From Corynebacterium gallinarum (GTDB lineage: Bacteria > Actinomycetota > Actinomycetes > Mycobacteriales > Mycobacteriaceae), in contig NZ_JACSPR010000001.1 in assembly GCF_014837045.1 (NCBI RefSeq), positions 1 to 64,000 of the forward strand: a stretch of 64,000 nucleotides of DNA, written 5' to 3'. The notes below the pieces were generated by a model, which saw nothing but the letters and a program-made list of their open reading frames with translations, ran no database searches and was not told the DNA's origin. Numbering within the stretch: the stretch's first letter is position 1; each line of letters starts with the position of its first letter. Position numbers and translations under genes: made by a program. Below are positions 47,117 to 59,402 of this stretch, one piece after another.

Positions 47117-49219
47117 TCAGAGGGATTCGCGTGAGGCGAGGACATCGTTGTCGTCGACGACGACATTATCCGAGGTCATCGGGATGACGGTCGGCATGAT
47201 GACCGGCTGACGCTTCCACTTCTGCTCCACGAAGCGTGAGAGCCTGCGACGCATCTGCTGAACCATGCGGTAGGGATCATTCTCCCCTTCGGCGGCCAGG
47301 TCATTCATGGTGGTTTCCGCGAGCTCGGCGACCTCAGGCATCATGGCCTTGGAATCTTCCGAGAAACCGGTGGTCTCCACCTTCGGGCGCTCCAGCAGAC
47401 GGCCGGTGCGGTTGTCGATGACACAGGTGATCGAGATCAGTCCACCCTCCCCGAGGGAGGTGCGGTCGGCGAGGATATCGGCGTCGATGTCACCCATGGT
47501 GACACCGTCGACGTAAAGGTTACCGACTGGAATCTGGCCCACAACCTTGGCCTGACCGTTGACCAGGTCAACAACCACACCATTCTGTGCCAGCACCACG
47601 TTGTCACGATCGACACCCGTGGAGATGGCCAGTTCCTTGTTGGCGCGCAGGTGGCGCCACTCGCCGTGGACCGGCATGGCGTTCTTCGGACGCGCTGCGT
47701 TGTACAGGAAGAGCAGCTCGCCGGAGTAGCCGTGGCCGGAGGTGTGCACCTTGGCGTCACGTCCGGTGATCACGGTGGCACCGATCTGGGCCAGCATGTT
47801 GATCACACCGAAGACAGCTTCCTCATTGCCCGGGACGAGCGAGGAGGACAGGATGATCAGGTCACCGTCACGCACGGTGATCTGGCGGTGCTCACGACGT
47901 GCCATGCGCGACAGTGCCGCCATCGGCTCGCCCTGGGTACCGGTGGTGATGAGCATGACCTTGTGTGGCGCCATGCGGGAGGCATCATCCATGGAGATGA
48001 TCGTTCCGCGGGGAGCCTTGAGGTAGCCCATCTTCTCCGCGATCTCCATGTTGCGGATCATCGATCGACCGTTGAAGGCAACCTTGCGGTTCGCGGCGAC
48101 CGCGGCGTCGACAGCTGCCTGGACGCGGTAGACGTTGGAGGCGAAGGAGGCGAGGATGACGCGCTGCTTGGCCTCACTGACCAGACGCTTCAGGGTCGGG
48201 GCGATCTCCGCCTCGGAACCGGACACACCCGGGGTGGTGGCGTTGGTGGAGTCGCAGAGCATGAGATCGACACCCTCATCACCGAAGCGGGACAGAGCCG
48301 GCAGGTCGGTGGGGCGACCATCGGTCGGGGTCTGATCCAGCTTGATGTCACCGGTGTGGATGACCAGACCCGCAGGGGTCTTGATGGCCAGGCCCAGGCA
48401 GTCTGGGATGGAATGGTTGACAGCCCAGAAGCGGATGTTGAACGGTCCGCGGTTCTCATTGGACTGCTCATTGACCTCGATGAGCTTCGGGCGCAGGCGG
48501 TGTTCCTTGCACTTCGCGGCGATGAGCGCCAGCGTGAAGCGGGATCCGATGACGGGGATGTCATGGCGCAGCTTGAGCAGCCACGGGATGGCACCGATGT
48601 GGTCCTCATGGCCGTGGGTGACCACGAGGGCCTCCACGCGGTCCAGGTGGTTTTCGATCGGTCCGAAGTCCGGGAGGATCAGATCCACGCCCGGCTCACC
48701 GGAGGAGGGGAACAGCACGCCACAGTCGACGATGAGCAGGCGGTTGTTGTACTCGAACACGGTCATGTTGCGACCGATCTCGGAGATGCCACCCAGTGCG
48801 TAGATGCGCAGGCCGTTGGCGGGTGCCTTCGGGGGTTCAGGCAGTCGTTGCGTCAGGTCAGCGCCCTGCATGGACTTGACCACGTTACGACGTCCGCCCT
48901 GGTTCCGCTGACCGCGTCCACCCTGGTTACCGCGGTTACCCTGGCCCTCCTGGCCCTGATTGCCACCACGGCGGCTACGGCCACCACGGCTGTTGGACGA
49001 CGAGCGTCCCCGTCCGGAGTTGTTGCCACCCCTGTTCGACGAGTCGGATCCGGTGGATTCCCGGTCCTCTTTACCGGTGGGCTGTTCCTTCTGGGCGGTC
49101 TGGCTGTTTGATGCTTCAGGCGCCTGGAATACGGGGGTTTCCGCGACGGCTTCCTGGCCTGCCTCCGGCGGGCCCGCCTTGCGGGTGACCTTCCGAGGGC
49201 GGTTTCGGGATTCATTCAT
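47117..49219 (-). CDS. rnj: Ribonuclease J
   Basis: 700 residues. The first 115 are a disordered Arg/Gly/Asn-rich tail typical of actinobacterial RNase J. The metallo-beta-lactamase core has THGHEDHIG with the metal ligands at 202-207. The beta-CASP domain and the C-terminal dimerisation part follow. It degrades and matures RNA, both as endo- and 5' exonuclease. The ATG lies two bases after the dapA stop and uses GGAG inside the dapA end, so the two genes are translationally coupled. Confidence 0.95.
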   Translation of the reverse strand: MNESRNRPRKVTRKAGPPEAGQEAVAETPVFQAPEASNSQTAQKEQPTGKEDRESTGSDSSNRGGNNSGRGRSSSNSRGGRSRRGGNQGQEGQGNRGNQGGRGQRNQGGRRNVVKSMQGADLTQRLPEPPKAPANGLRIYALGGISEIGRNMTVFEYNNRLLIVDCGVLFPSSGEPGVDLILPDFGPIENHLDRVEALVVTHGHEDHIGAIPWLLKLRHDIPVIGSRFTLALIAAKCKEHRLRPKLIEVNEQSNENRGPFNIRFWAVNHSIPDCLGLAIKTPAGLVIHTGDIKLDQTPTDGRPTDLPALSRFGDEGVDLMLCDSTNATTPGVSGSEAEIAPTLKRLVSEAKQRVILASFASNVYRVQAAVDAAVAANRKVAFNGRSMIRNMEIAEKMGYLKAPRGTIISMDDASRMAPHKVMLITTGTQGEPMAALSRMARREHRQITVRDGDLIILSSSLVPGNEEAVFGVINMLAQIGATVITGRDAKVHTSGHGYSGELLFLYNAARPKNAMPVHGEWRHLRANKELAISTGVDRDNVVLAQNGVVVDLVNGQAKVVGQIPVGNLYVDGVTMGDIDADILADRTSLGEGGLISITCVIDNRTGRLLERPKVETTGFSEDSKAMMPEVAELAETTMNDLAAEGENDPYRMVQQMRRRLSRFVEQKWKRQPVIMPTVIPMTSDNVVVDDNDVLASRESL

Positions 49220-49221
49220 AT

Positions 49222-50127
49222 TTATAGAACTCCAGCTTTTTTCATATCTGCACGGAGATCCTCGAGTTCCTGCTCAGTGGGAGCAACAATCGGAAGTCGG
49301 GGATCCCCTACGTTGATGCCCTGCAGACGCAGGGCGGCTTTTGCCATGCTGACACCACCCAGGCGGGCCTGGGCAGCTACCAGCGGGGATAGTGTGGCGT
49401 TGATTTCCCGCGCACGGGCGAGGTCGCCTTCCTCGAAGCTTGTGTACAGCTCACGCAGAGCATTGGGGGCGGCATGTCCGATGACGGAGATGAAGCCGGA
49501 CCCTCCCAGGGCCAGCCACACGAGATTGAGCGGATCATCACCCGAATACCAGGCGAGACCGGTTTCCTCAATCAGAGGCGCAGCTGCAACGACATCACCC
49601 TTCGCATCTTTCATTGCGAGGATCGTCGGTAATTCACTGAGACGTCTGATGGTATCAGACTCAATGGGAATACCTGAACGTCCTGGAATGTCATAGAGGC
49701 AGATCGGCAGATCAGTGGCCTGTGCGATTTCCGTGAAATGACGGACCAGACCCTCCTGACTCGGCTTGGAGTAGTAGGGTGTGACCACCAGAAGGCCGTC
49801 TGCGCCACCCTCGGCGAAGACCTCAGCGAGCTCAATGGATGAGCGTGTGTTGTTGGTGCCGGCACCCGCGATGAGCTTGGCGCGGTCACCCACCTCCTCG
49901 CGGACGGCCTTGAGCAGGGCAAGTTTCTCAGCGGTGGTGACGGTCGGGGATTCGCCGGTGGTTCCGGCCAGGATCAGGGCATCCACCCCGTTGTCCACCA
50001 GGTGTGCCGCAACCTCGCGGCCCGCGGCGACATCAAGGTCGCCGGATTCAGTGAACGGGGTGACCATGGCCACTCCGACCGTACCGAAATGCTCAACTCC
50101 GGTTTTCGCTGTTAAACCTGTGCTCAT
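49222..50127 (-). CDS. dapA: 4-hydroxy-tetrahydrodipicolinate synthase
   Basis: 301 residues, nearly identical in layout to C. glutamicum DapA. It condenses pyruvate with aspartate semialdehyde in lysine synthesis. The Schiff-base lysine is in [17 protein letters not shown] and the tyrosine of [10 protein letters not shown] are conserved. ATG 50127 gives [10 protein letters not shown]; a GTG three codons upstream is less likely. A TAACCT -10 box (50136-50141 on the minus strand) lies 8 bases before the ATG. Confidence 0.96.
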   Translation of the reverse strand: MSTGLTAKTGVEHFGTVGVAMVTPFTESGDLDVAAGREVAAHLVDNGVDALILAGTTGESPTVTTAEKLALLKAVREEVGDRAKLIAGAGTNNTRSSIELAEVFAEGGADGLLVVTPYYSKPSQEGLVRHFTEIAQATDLPICLYDIPGRSGIPIESDTIRRLSELPTILAMKDAKGDVVAAAPLIEETGLAWYSGDDPLNLVWLALGGSGFISVIGHAAPNALRELYTSFEEGDLARAREINATLSPLVAAQARLGGVSMAKAALRLQGINVGDPRLPIVAPTEQELEDLRADMKKAGVL

Positions 50128-50291
50128 GGACACCAAGGTTACCTTCTTCTCTAATGTTGGGGTTCACCAACCCCGTAATTCTTGTACTGTTTGTAAAAAT
50201 ATTGTCCCCCACGGGCGGGCGGGGGCACTCCCCGGTTCCGGCCGGACTGCGTTACCTGGAATGATACCCGCCGCCCGGGAGGAACCGGGAT
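50128..50291. promoter_or_regulatory. thyX-dapA intergenic region
   Basis: It holds the probable dapA promoter, with -10 TAACCT on the minus strand, and a short hairpin GGGGTT-CACC-AACCCC (50159-50174). No gene is seen. Confidence 0.45.
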
Positions 50292-51044
50292 CTAGAAATC
50301 GGTCACGTAGGGGCTGGTGGCCATCTGGGTTCCGTCGGCAAGCGTTTCCACCTGGAAATCGCCGAACACCGTCGGGGCCTGTCCCTTCAGTTTCTCCAGG
50401 CACGCTACCGCCACCGCGCGGATCTCCACGTCGGCGTGCTCGCTGGCGCGCATGCCCAGGAAATGACGCCAGGATCGGAAATTTCCGGTGACCACGATGC
50501 GCGACTCGGTCGCATTCGGCAACACCGCCCGGGCGGCCTGTCGAGCCTGCTTCTTTCGCAGCAGCGCGTTGGGCTCACCCTCGAGTTTCTCTTCGAGGGC
50601 GGTGAGCAGCTCATTGTAAACGAACCGGTTCTCATCCATCGCACGGAGGAACAGGGAACGCAGCTGTGGATCCTCGTTGATGAGGTCCGGGACGATCACC
50701 TCCTGCTCACCTTCATGCACAAAGCGTTGAGAGAGCTGAGAGAAGGAGAAATGGCGGTGCCGCACCAGTTCGTGGGTGGCGGAGCGGGAGATGCCCCGGA
50801 TGTACATCGTCGCACTGGCATGCTCCAAAAGTGCCGTGTGCCCGACCTCCATGATGTGGCGGAGGTAGGCCGCGTTGGTTGCGGTCCGGGGGTTGGGCTT
50901 GTCGAAGGTCTCGTAACAGGCCCTGCCCGCGAACTCCACGAGTGCCTCCGCCCCGTCTGTGTCCGTGTCCCACACCACGGAAACGGGTGGGGTGAACGAT
51001 GAGCAGGCGATGAGCTCAACTGACAGTTCGACCGGTTCGGCCAC
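50292..51044 (-). CDS. thyX: Flavin-dependent thymidylate synthase ThyX
   Basis: 250 residues. The ThyX motif RHRxxSxxxxSxR is complete in [13 protein letters not shown]. It makes dTMP from dUMP using FAD, NADPH and methylene-tetrahydrofolate. The start is GTG 51044 with AAGGAG about 10 bases upstream. It lies between dapB and dapA on the same strand, as in C. glutamicum. Confidence 0.96.
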   Translation of the reverse strand: MAEPVELSVELIACSSFTPPVSVVWDTDTDGAEALVEFAGRACYETFDKPNPRTATNAAYLRHIMEVGHTALLEHASATMYIRGISRSATHELVRHRHFSFSQLSQRFVHEGEQEVIVPDLINEDPQLRSLFLRAMDENRFVYNELLTALEEKLEGEPNALLRKKQARQAARAVLPNATESRIVVTGNFRSWRHFLGMRASEHADVEIRAVAVACLEKLKGQAPTVFGDFQVETLADGTQMATSPYVTDF

Positions 51045-51102
51045 GCTTGTTCGACTCCTTGATTCTCGGGAAAATCCAGTGTGTGGTGATGGGCGGACCG
51101 GT

Positions 51103-51873
<771 letters not shown>

Positions 51874-51971
51874 TTATCCCCACCAGTCTAGACCGGTGGC
51901 CCAACCGCCCCGGCGAGCGCCACGGCATCCGACAGTGGCAGTGACCCCACCACTGCGCCTACCTAACAATT

Positions 51972-51986
51972 CCTCAACAGTTGAGG
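51972..51986. promoter_or_regulatory. Palindrome between dapB and the lipoprotein gene
   Basis: CCTCAAC-A-GTTGAGG is a perfect inverted repeat 44 bases upstream of the lipoprotein start and 123 upstream of dapB. It is a candidate operator of unknown regulator. Confidence 0.35.
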
Positions 51987-52029
51987 CCACACCCTTTTTA
52001 ACGCCTCATAAAAAGCATAGGGTTAGGTT

Positions 52030-52722
52030 ATGAATACCAAAACCATAACCCTTGCACTGTTCACCACCGCCCTGCTGTCCGGCGTGGCCGGCTGCAGCGG
52101 TGATGGTGGCTCAACCGGGCCGACGACGATCACCACCACGGCCCCGACCAGCACCGTGGCGGCCCCCTCACCGACAACGCCATCCGAGTCCCCGTCGGTG
52201 ACCACAACCACCAGCATGGTGACGGCGACACAGACGCCGGGGACGAGCGTCGACAAGCCTGACCCCACCCCACCTGCCACCCAACCGCTGGGAAATCCGG
52301 ACATGGAACGGAAGATACGGTACCCGGAGGGTGCCTATGACCTGTCGGTCACCAATGTGCGCATGGCGGAACATGACACCTTCACCCGTGTGGTCTTCGA
52401 CTTCAGTGGCACCGGGATGCCCGGCTGGTGGACGAACTACAGCGCCCAGCCGGCACAACAGGCCTCTGGCCTGCCCGTGGAGGTCGCCGGCGACTCCTTC
52501 CTCGAGATCAGTCTCGATGGCATCGCCCTCCCACCGGATGCCGCGGTCCCCGGGGTGGAATTCGGTTCCTTCGGCGGCGGCGGCATCGTGGATGAGGTCG
52601 TACTCACCACCATCTTCGAGGCCCGTGCCCAGTTCTTCATCGGTATGTCTGGACCACCCCGCAACTATTCCGTCACGCTGTTGCAGGAACCAACCCGCGT
52701 GGTGGTGGACCTCATGCACTGA
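52030..52722 (+). CDS. Secreted lipoprotein with AMIN-like domain
   Basis: 230 residues. The signal peptide ends in lipobox VAGC with the lipid-anchored Cys22. A Thr/Ser/Pro-rich spacer (about 28-85) probably spans the cell wall. The C-terminal domain (TFTRVVFDFSGTG, FGGGGIVDEVVLTT, PTRVVVDL) resembles the AMIN-like beta domains of cell-envelope proteins. The ligand is unknown. A -10 TAGGGT (52018-52023) lies 6 bases before the ATG, indicating a leaderless mRNA. Confidence 0.82.
   Translation: MNTKTITLALFTTALLSGVAGCSGDGGSTGPTTITTTAPTSTVAAPSPTTPSESPSVTTTTSMVTATQTPGTSVDKPDPTPPATQPLGNPDMERKIRYPEGAYDLSVTNVRMAEHDTFTRVVFDFSGTGMPGWWTNYSAQPAQQASGLPVEVAGDSFLEISLDGIALPPDAAVPGVEFGSFGGGGIVDEVVLTTIFEARAQFFIGMSGPPRNYSVTLLQEPTRVVVDLMH
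52248..52258 (-). repeat. GCTTGTCGACG copy 10
   Basis: Exact 11-mer, antisense in the lipoprotein gene, read as Ser-Val-Asp-Lys-Pro in the spacer region. Confidence 0.9.
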
Positions 52723-52760
52723 CACACCTGATGCACTGAGATAACGCTGGAAGCAGTACA

Positions 52761-52799
52761 ACGGTGGCCCCCGGGATATCTATCCCCGGGGGCCACCGT
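52761..52799. terminator. Bidirectional terminator lipoprotein / pnp
   Basis: ACGGTGGCCCCCGGGATA (52761-52778) pairs with TATCCCCGGGGGCCACCGT (52781-52799), with one bulge. It lies between convergent genes. Confidence 0.85.
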
Positions 52800-52820
52800 C
52801 AGTTCCGTTCAAGGAGAAAA

Positions 52821-55079
52821 TTAATCCTCTTCAACAACCGGAACGAGCGAGATCTTGCCGCGGTTGTCGATGTCGGCGATCTCCACCTGGAGCTTCTCAC
52901 CGACGGTGACCACGTCCTCGACCTTCTCCACGCGCTTGCCGTTGCCCAGCTTGGAGATGTGGACCAGGCCGTCACGGCCCGGCAGCAGGGACACGAACGC
53001 ACCGAAGGCGGTGGTCTTGACCACGGTGCCCAGGAAACGCTCGCCGACCTTCGGCAGCTGTGGGTTGGCCAGGGCGTTGATCTTCTCGATCGCAGCCTCG
53101 GCAGCCTCACCGCTGGACGCGGAGATGAACACGGTGCCGTCATCCTCGATGGAGATGTTCGCGCCGGTCTCCTCGGTCAGGGCGTTGATGTTCTTGCCCT
53201 TCGGTCCGATCAGCTCACCGATCTTGGAGACCGGGATCTGGATGGTGGTGATGCGCGGGGCGAACTGGCTCATCTCATCCGGGCCGTTGATGACCTCGGC
53301 CATGGTCTCGAGGATGGCGGTGCGGGCGTCACGGGCCTGCTCCAGAGCATCGGCGAGAACATTGGAGGGGATGCCATCGAGCTTGGTGTCCAGCTGCAGT
53401 GCAGTGATGAACTCCGCGGTGCCTGCGACCTTGAAGTCCATGTCACCGAAGGCATCCTCGGCGCCGAGGATGTCGGTGAGGGCGACGTATTCGGTCTTGC
53501 CGTCAACCTCATCGGAGACCAGACCCATGGCGATACCGGCCACCGGTGCCTTCAGCGGCACACCTGCGTTGTACAGGGACAGCGTGGAGGCGCAGACGGA
53601 ACCCATGGAGGTGGAACCGTTGGACCCCAGTGCCTCGGAGACCTGGCGGATGGCGTACGGGAACTCCTCGCGGGACGGGATCACCGGCAGCACGGCGCGC
53701 TCGGCGAGAGCACCGTGGCCGATCTCGCGACGCTTGGGGGAACCCACACGACCGGTTTCACCGGTGGAGTACGGCGGGAAGTTGTAATGGTGCATGTAGC
53801 GCTTGGTGTCAACCGGAGCCAGGGAATCGATGTGCTGCTCCATCTTGAGCATGTCCAGGGTGGTGACACCGAGGATCTGGGTCTCGCCGCGCTCGAAGAG
53901 GGAGGAGCCGTGTGCACGTGGGATCAGCTCGACCTCCACGCCGAGGTCACGGATGTCGGAGACACCGCGGCCGTCGATGCGGAAACCCTCGGAGAGGATC
54001 TTGCCGCGCACGATCTTCTTCATCAGGGCGTTGTAGGCGGCGCGGATCTCCTTGGAGGCGACAGCTGCACCGAGGTCATCCCCGAAACGGCCGATCAGCT
54101 TCTCCTCGACCTCAACCATGAAATCGTTGGTGGCGTTCTCGCGCTCGTTCTTGCCCTTGATGGTCATCAGCTGGGTCAGCTTCGCGGAGGCCTGCTTCTC
54201 CACCGCTGCGTACACCTCATCGGAGTAGGCGGGGAACAGCGGGAATTGCTTGGCTTCCTTGGCCACGCGCTCCGCCAGACCCTCCTGTGCACGGCACAGC
54301 AGATCGATGAACGGCTTGGCGGCCTCGAGACCTTCAGCAACGGTCTTCTCGGTCGGGGCGGGAGCACCCTCCTTGATGCGCTCGATGACGTTCTCGGAGG
54401 CACCGGCCTCCACCATCATCACGGCGACATCGGAGAAGGTCTTGTTTCCACGCTTGCGTTCAGCCAGACGACCGGCGACGACGAGCTCGAAGACGGAGGC
54501 CTTCTGCTGCTCAGCGGTTGGGAAGGCCACCCACTGACCATCGGGGTGGTTCTCATCGGCGATCAGGGCCATGCGGACACCACCGACGGCACCGGAGACC
54601 GGCAGACCGGAGATACGGGTGGCTGCGGAGGCACCGTTGATGGCCACGACATCGTAGCTGTCCTCGGGGCTGACCGACATGACGGTGATGACGACCTGGA
54701 CCTCGTTGCGCAGGCCCTTGACGAAGGTCGGGCGCAGCGGGCGGTCAATCAGGCGGCAGGCCAGGATGGCTTCCGTGGAGGGGCGGCCCTCACGACGGAA
54801 GAAGGACCCCGGGATGCGGCCGGCGGCGTACATGCGCTCTTCAACGTCCACGGTCAGCGGGAAGAAATCGAGGCCTTCACGGGGCTGATTGGATGCGGTG
54901 GTGGTGGCCAGCAGCATCGTCTCATCGTCGAGGTAAGTGGTCACAGCACCATCTGCCTGGCGGGCCAGCTGGCCGGTCTCGAAACGGATGGTGCGGGTTC
55001 CGAAGTCACCGTTGTCGATGGTGACAATGGCTTCAATAACGCCATAGTCGGTGTCTTCGAAATACTTAACTTCGCTCAT
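52821..55079 (-). CDS. gpsI: Polyribonucleotide nucleotidyltransferase / guanosine pentaphosphate synthetase
   Basis: 752 residues. Two RNase PH domains flank an all-helical domain. They are followed by a KH domain ([20 protein letters not shown]) and an S1 domain ([20 protein letters not shown]). It degrades RNA 3' to 5' using phosphate; actinobacterial homologues also make guanosine pentaphosphate, hence GpsI. ATG 55079 gives MSEVKYFED; the 23 residues upstream are not conserved. GAGGAG lies upstream. rpsO precedes it, as in most bacteria, with a terminator between. Confidence 0.96.
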   Translation of the reverse strand: MSEVKYFEDTDYGVIEAIVTIDNGDFGTRTIRFETGQLARQADGAVTTYLDDETMLLATTTASNQPREGLDFFPLTVDVEERMYAAGRIPGSFFRREGRPSTEAILACRLIDRPLRPTFVKGLRNEVQVVITVMSVSPEDSYDVVAINGASAATRISGLPVSGAVGGVRMALIADENHPDGQWVAFPTAEQQKASVFELVVAGRLAERKRGNKTFSDVAVMMVEAGASENVIERIKEGAPAPTEKTVAEGLEAAKPFIDLLCRAQEGLAERVAKEAKQFPLFPAYSDEVYAAVEKQASAKLTQLMTIKGKNERENATNDFMVEVEEKLIGRFGDDLGAAVASKEIRAAYNALMKKIVRGKILSEGFRIDGRGVSDIRDLGVEVELIPRAHGSSLFERGETQILGVTTLDMLKMEQHIDSLAPVDTKRYMHHYNFPPYSTGETGRVGSPKRREIGHGALAERAVLPVIPSREEFPYAIRQVSEALGSNGSTSMGSVCASTLSLYNAGVPLKAPVAGIAMGLVSDEVDGKTEYVALTDILGAEDAFGDMDFKVAGTAEFITALQLDTKLDGIPSNVLADALEQARDARTAILETMAEVINGPDEMSQFAPRITTIQIPVSKIGELIGPKGKNINALTEETGANISIEDDGTVFISASSGEAAEAAIEKINALANPQLPKVGERFLGTVVKTTAFGAFVSLLPGRDGLVHISKLGNGKRVEKVEDVVTVGEKLQVEIADIDNRGKISLVPVVEED

Positions 55080-55301
55080 ATGCGAGTTGTTCTCCTCATG
55101 TTTAGTTCTTTCGGTGATCATCGGTGCCACCGTTAATGCTGTCTTCATACAACGTTGGAAATTCTACCAGCTCCAACAAGATAACCCCAGTACCAGTTTT
55201 CAGTGTGGACAATGGTGTTATATTCACGAAAACCGGGTAGCGGAACACGAAAACCACCCCGCCTCCCTGCCATAACGGCGGGGAAACGGGGCGGTGAGCC
55301 T

Positions 55302-55333
55302 TCCTATTCCCGGCCAAAGGGCCGGGAATAGGA
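55302..55333 (-). terminator. rpsO terminator
   Basis: CCTATTCCCGGCC (55303-55315) pairs with GGCCGGGAATAGG (55320-55332) around a 4-base loop, directly after the rpsO stop. Confidence 0.85.
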
Positions 55334-55338
55334 GGGAA

Positions 55339-55608
55339 TTAGCGACGCAGGCCGAGGCGTGCGATCAGGTCGCGGTAACGGTCGACGTTGTTGTCGGCCA
55401 GGTACTTCAGCAGGCCGCGACGACGACCGACGAGCAGCAGCAGACCACGACGGGAGTGGTGATCGTGCTTGTGGAACTTCAGGTGCTCGGTCAGGGTGTT
55501 GATGCGGTTGGTCAGCATCGCGATCTGTGCCTCTGGGGAACCGGTGTCGGTCTCGTGCAGACCGTACTCGGCGAGGATGGACTTCTTCTGCTCTGAAGTG
55601 AGAGCCAT
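55339..55608 (-). CDS. rpsO: 30S ribosomal protein S15
   Basis: 89 residues, the standard length. Family signatures are present: [23 protein letters not shown] and [25 protein letters not shown]. It binds 16S rRNA in the central domain. AGGAG precedes the ATG. The pnp gene follows downstream. Confidence 0.98.
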   Translation of the reverse strand: MALTSEQKKSILAEYGLHETDTGSPEAQIAMLTNRINTLTEHLKFHKHDHHSRRGLLLLVGRRRGLLKYLADNNVDRYRDLIARLGLRR

Positions 55609-55761
55609 GAGGATATCTCCTAGTTATTTCAGTCCGCATGAAGTGTTTTCACCACGCACCCCTGGCAAGCAGGCAGGTGATGTACTTTCTGTAACTGTTG
55701 CGGACCACAGTCACAAAACCGTCCGTCAGCTTAACACCGGCAGGCCGAACCACCCAAATGG

Positions 55762-56712
55762 CTAGTTCCCCACTGCCACGCGCCCCACGCGGGTCATGAA
55801 CTCGGACAGGAACCGCTCGACGTCCACGGCCACGGCGGCACGCGCGGTGCGCACTGGATCATTGAGGCGGACCTCATCGCCGATGGTGCGGCCACGGGTC
55901 TCGCCCTCCACATCCACCTTGAGGTTGATCGGCAGCAGGGTGACCAGGGACGGATCGACGGCCACACCCACGGCCAGGGGGTCGTGCAGACCGCAGCCAC
56001 CCAGGTGCGGGGCGGTGGTCTCGTAGGCCTTGATGTAGAAATCGGTCATGTCGGCCAGCGCGGTGGCGGCCGGGGTGCCCAGCTCACGCCACTGCGCGGT
56101 GTGCCTGGTGGTCAGCAGGGTCTGCAGGGTGACATCGAGGCCGATCATGGTCACATCGGCAGCCGCACGGAAGACGTCGTTGGCGGCATCCGGGTCCTGG
56201 TTGATGTTGGCCTCGGCCCAGGGGCTGACATTGCCCGGGACGGTGAGCGCGCCACCCATGATGACGATGTGGGCGTTGTCGGCGAAGGCTGAATCCTTGG
56301 CGGCCGCCGCCGCGATGTTGGTCAGCGGGCCGGTGGCGATGATGACCAGATCATCACCGTGTTCACGCACGGAATCAATCAGGAAATCCACACCACCTTC
56401 GCGGGCCTCGGCGCGGGCCTTCTCCAGTGCGACCTCGCCGATGCCGTTGGCACCGTGGATGAACGCGGAGATCTCCAGGACCTCGAACCCGTCGCGCTTC
56501 ACCGCGTGCGGCTCACCGAGGTAGACCGGAACCTCGGGGGCACCGAACAGTTCCAGCAGCGCGAGGTTGTTCGCAGCACCGGTCTCCAGCAGGACATTGC
56601 CGTAGGTGCAGGTCACGCCGATGACCTCCAGCTCCGGGGAGCCCAGGGCGTAGGCCAGTGCGAGGGCATCATCGATGCCGGTATCCAGGTCCAGGATGGC
56701 CTTCTTGGTCAT
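55762..56712 (-). CDS. iunH: Inosine-uridine preferring nucleoside hydrolase
   Basis: 316 residues from ATG 56712. The calcium-binding N-terminal motif ILDLDTGIDDALAL and the late GGCGLHDPLAVGV segment with the catalytic His are present. It releases bases from ribonucleosides for salvage. ATG 56721 is three codons upstream, but AAAGG would then lie only 1-2 bases from it. It stands alone between ribF and rpsO. Confidence 0.9.
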   Translation of the reverse strand: MTKKAILDLDTGIDDALALAYALGSPELEVIGVTCTYGNVLLETGAANNLALLELFGAPEVPVYLGEPHAVKRDGFEVLEISAFIHGANGIGEVALEKARAEAREGGVDFLIDSVREHGDDLVIIATGPLTNIAAAAAKDSAFADNAHIVIMGGALTVPGNVSPWAEANINQDPDAANDVFRAAADVTMIGLDVTLQTLLTTRHTAQWRELGTPAATALADMTDFYIKAYETTAPHLGGCGLHDPLAVGVAVDPSLVTLLPINLKVDVEGETRGRTIGDEVRLNDPVRTARAAVAVDVERFLSEFMTRVGRVAVGN

Positions 56713-56784
56713 GTGGGACATGCCTTTCCGTCAGGTGGGGTGAAACACTTCTCGGGGAACCATCCTAGGCCCGTGGGCGGGGCC

Positions 56785-57819
<1,035 letters not shown>

Positions 57820-57841
57820 TTACGGCATAGACTTCTCAGGC

Positions 57842-58735
57842 ATGAATGATCCCGTCCAGAACTCAGGTCTCGTCGTGGTGGACAAACCCGCCGGAATGAC
57901 ATCCCACGACGTGGTGTCGAAACTGCGTCGCGCCTTCTCCACCCGCAGGGTCGGCCATGCGGGCACCCTTGATCCCATGGCCACCGGCGTGCTGGTGGTC
58001 GGCATCGAACGTGGCACCCGTTTCCTCGCGCACCTGGTGACCACCACCAAGGCCTACGACGGCACCATCCGACTCGGCGCGTCCACCACCACCGACGACC
58101 GGGAGGGGGACGTCATCTTCTCGGCTGACGCCTCGACGCTTGACGACGACCAGATCGCCGCCGCCGTCACCTCGCTGACCGGGGAGATCATGCAGAAGCC
58201 GGCGAGTGTGTCCGCCATCAAGATCGACGGGAAGCGGGCGCATGAACGGGTCCGCGACGGTGAGGTGGTGGATATCCCGGCGCGCCCGGTGACCGTCAGC
58301 GTGTTCGATGTGCTGGAGCAGCGCCGCGAGGGTGGTTTCGTGGATCTGGATGTGCGGGTCCACTGTTCGTCGGGCACCTATATCCGTTCCCTGGCGCGTG
58401 ACCTGGGGGCCGCCCTGGGGGTGGGTGGCCACCTGACCGCGCTGCGACGCACCGAGGTGGGCCCCTTCACCCTGGAGGATGCGATCCCCCTGGCTGATCT
58501 CCAGGACACCGCCCGGTTATCGCTGAGCCTGGATGAGGCCCTGGCGCGTTCCTACCCCGTCCTGGACATCACCGAGGAGGAGGGTGAGGCGCTGTCGATG
58601 GGCAAGTGGCTGGAACCGCGTGGACTCAGGGGTGTGCATGCGGCGGTCACCCCGTCGGGCCGGTCGATCGCCCTGGTGGAGGAGAAGGGGAAACGCCTGG
58701 CCACCGTGTTCGTAGCGCGTCCCAACACCCTGTGA
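57842..58735 (+). CDS. truB: tRNA pseudouridine-55 synthase TruB
   Basis: 297 residues. The catalytic Asp is in GHAGTLDPMATGVL. KPAGMTSHDVV and the C-terminal LARDLGAALGVGGHLTALRRT are typical. It modifies U55 in the T loop of tRNA. ATG 57842 is chosen; the frame runs 30 residues upstream, through ribF. A -10-like TAGACT (57828-57833) lies 8 bases before the ATG, so the mRNA is probably leaderless. It is convergent with pptT. Confidence 0.95.
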   Translation: MNDPVQNSGLVVVDKPAGMTSHDVVSKLRRAFSTRRVGHAGTLDPMATGVLVVGIERGTRFLAHLVTTTKAYDGTIRLGASTTTDDREGDVIFSADASTLDDDQIAAAVTSLTGEIMQKPASVSAIKIDGKRAHERVRDGEVVDIPARPVTVSVFDVLEQRREGGFVDLDVRVHCSSGTYIRSLARDLGAALGVGGHLTALRRTEVGPFTLEDAIPLADLQDTARLSLSLDEALARSYPVLDITEEEGEALSMGKWLEPRGLRGVHAAVTPSGRSIALVEEKGKRLATVFVARPNTL

Positions 58736-58745
58736 CCGTATCCCT

Positions 58746-59402
58746 TCAGGTCACAGCGGTGGCGGCGATGACATAACCGTCGCGAAGCACCCAGCGCCCG
58801 GAGATGAACGGCACCGGGGTGGGGCGCACGAGCAGGTAGGACACGAAGGTGCCGTCGTCGCGCAGATCGATCTCGGCCTGCTCGAACCCCAGCCACCGGT
58901 GGGTCAGCGGGAACCAGGCCTTGTAGGTGGCCTCCTTCGCGCAGAACAGCAACCGGTCGGCGCAGTGGATACCGTTGTCCTCCAGGCGTTTGAGCTGGGG
59001 TACCTCCCCCACCCTGGCGATGGATCCCAGAACGTCCTTGGGCAGTGGCTCAGCCGGTTCGGCGTCCAGGCCCATGGAGCGCACCAGCAGACGCGGTGCC
59101 ACCACGGCCGCACGGAAACCATCGGTGTGGGTCAGAGAACCCGACACCGACGACGGCCACAGGGGCATGCCGCGCTCACCGCGCAGGATCGGATCACCAC
59201 TGTCACGCCCGAGAGCACGTAATGCCTGGTGGGCGCACCAGCGGGCATCCCCGAACTCGGCCTTGCGGATATCCACCGCATGCGCCACCAGGGCCTTCTC
59301 CAGGGGATGGAGCCGGTGGAAATTGTCCAGGTTCAGGTCCCCATCATCGGTTCTGATGAATGAGAACTTCGCGGATCCCGGAAAGAGGGACTCATCCAGC
59401 AT
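58746..59402 (-). CDS. pptT: 4'-phosphopantetheinyl transferase (PptT-type)
   Basis: 218 residues of the EntD/PptT subfamily. Magnesium and CoA motifs are present: SGSLTHTDGF, MGLDAEP and FCAKEATYKAWFPL. It activates acyl- and peptidyl-carrier proteins, in corynebacteria including FAS-I and the polyketide synthase Pks13 for mycolates. The start overlaps the end of the upstream metallophosphoesterase by 11 bases, so both are made together. It is convergent with truB. Confidence 0.9.
   Translation of the reverse strand: MLDESLFPGSAKFSFIRTDDGDLNLDNFHRLHPLEKALVAHAVDIRKAEFGDARWCAHQALRALGRDSGDPILRGERGMPLWPSSVSGSLTHTDGFRAAVVAPRLLVRSMGLDAEPAEPLPKDVLGSIARVGEVPQLKRLEDNGIHCADRLLFCAKEATYKAWFPLTHRWLGFEQAEIDLRDDGTFVSYLLVRPTPVPFISGRWVLRDGYVIAATAVT

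Noticed and set aside
52764..55136. 790-codon open frame on the + strand opposite pnp
   Set aside because: Exactly antisense to the well-supported gpsI/pnp gene. Long antisense frames are expected in high-GC DNA. The translation is Gly/Leu/Asp-rich without recognisable domains.
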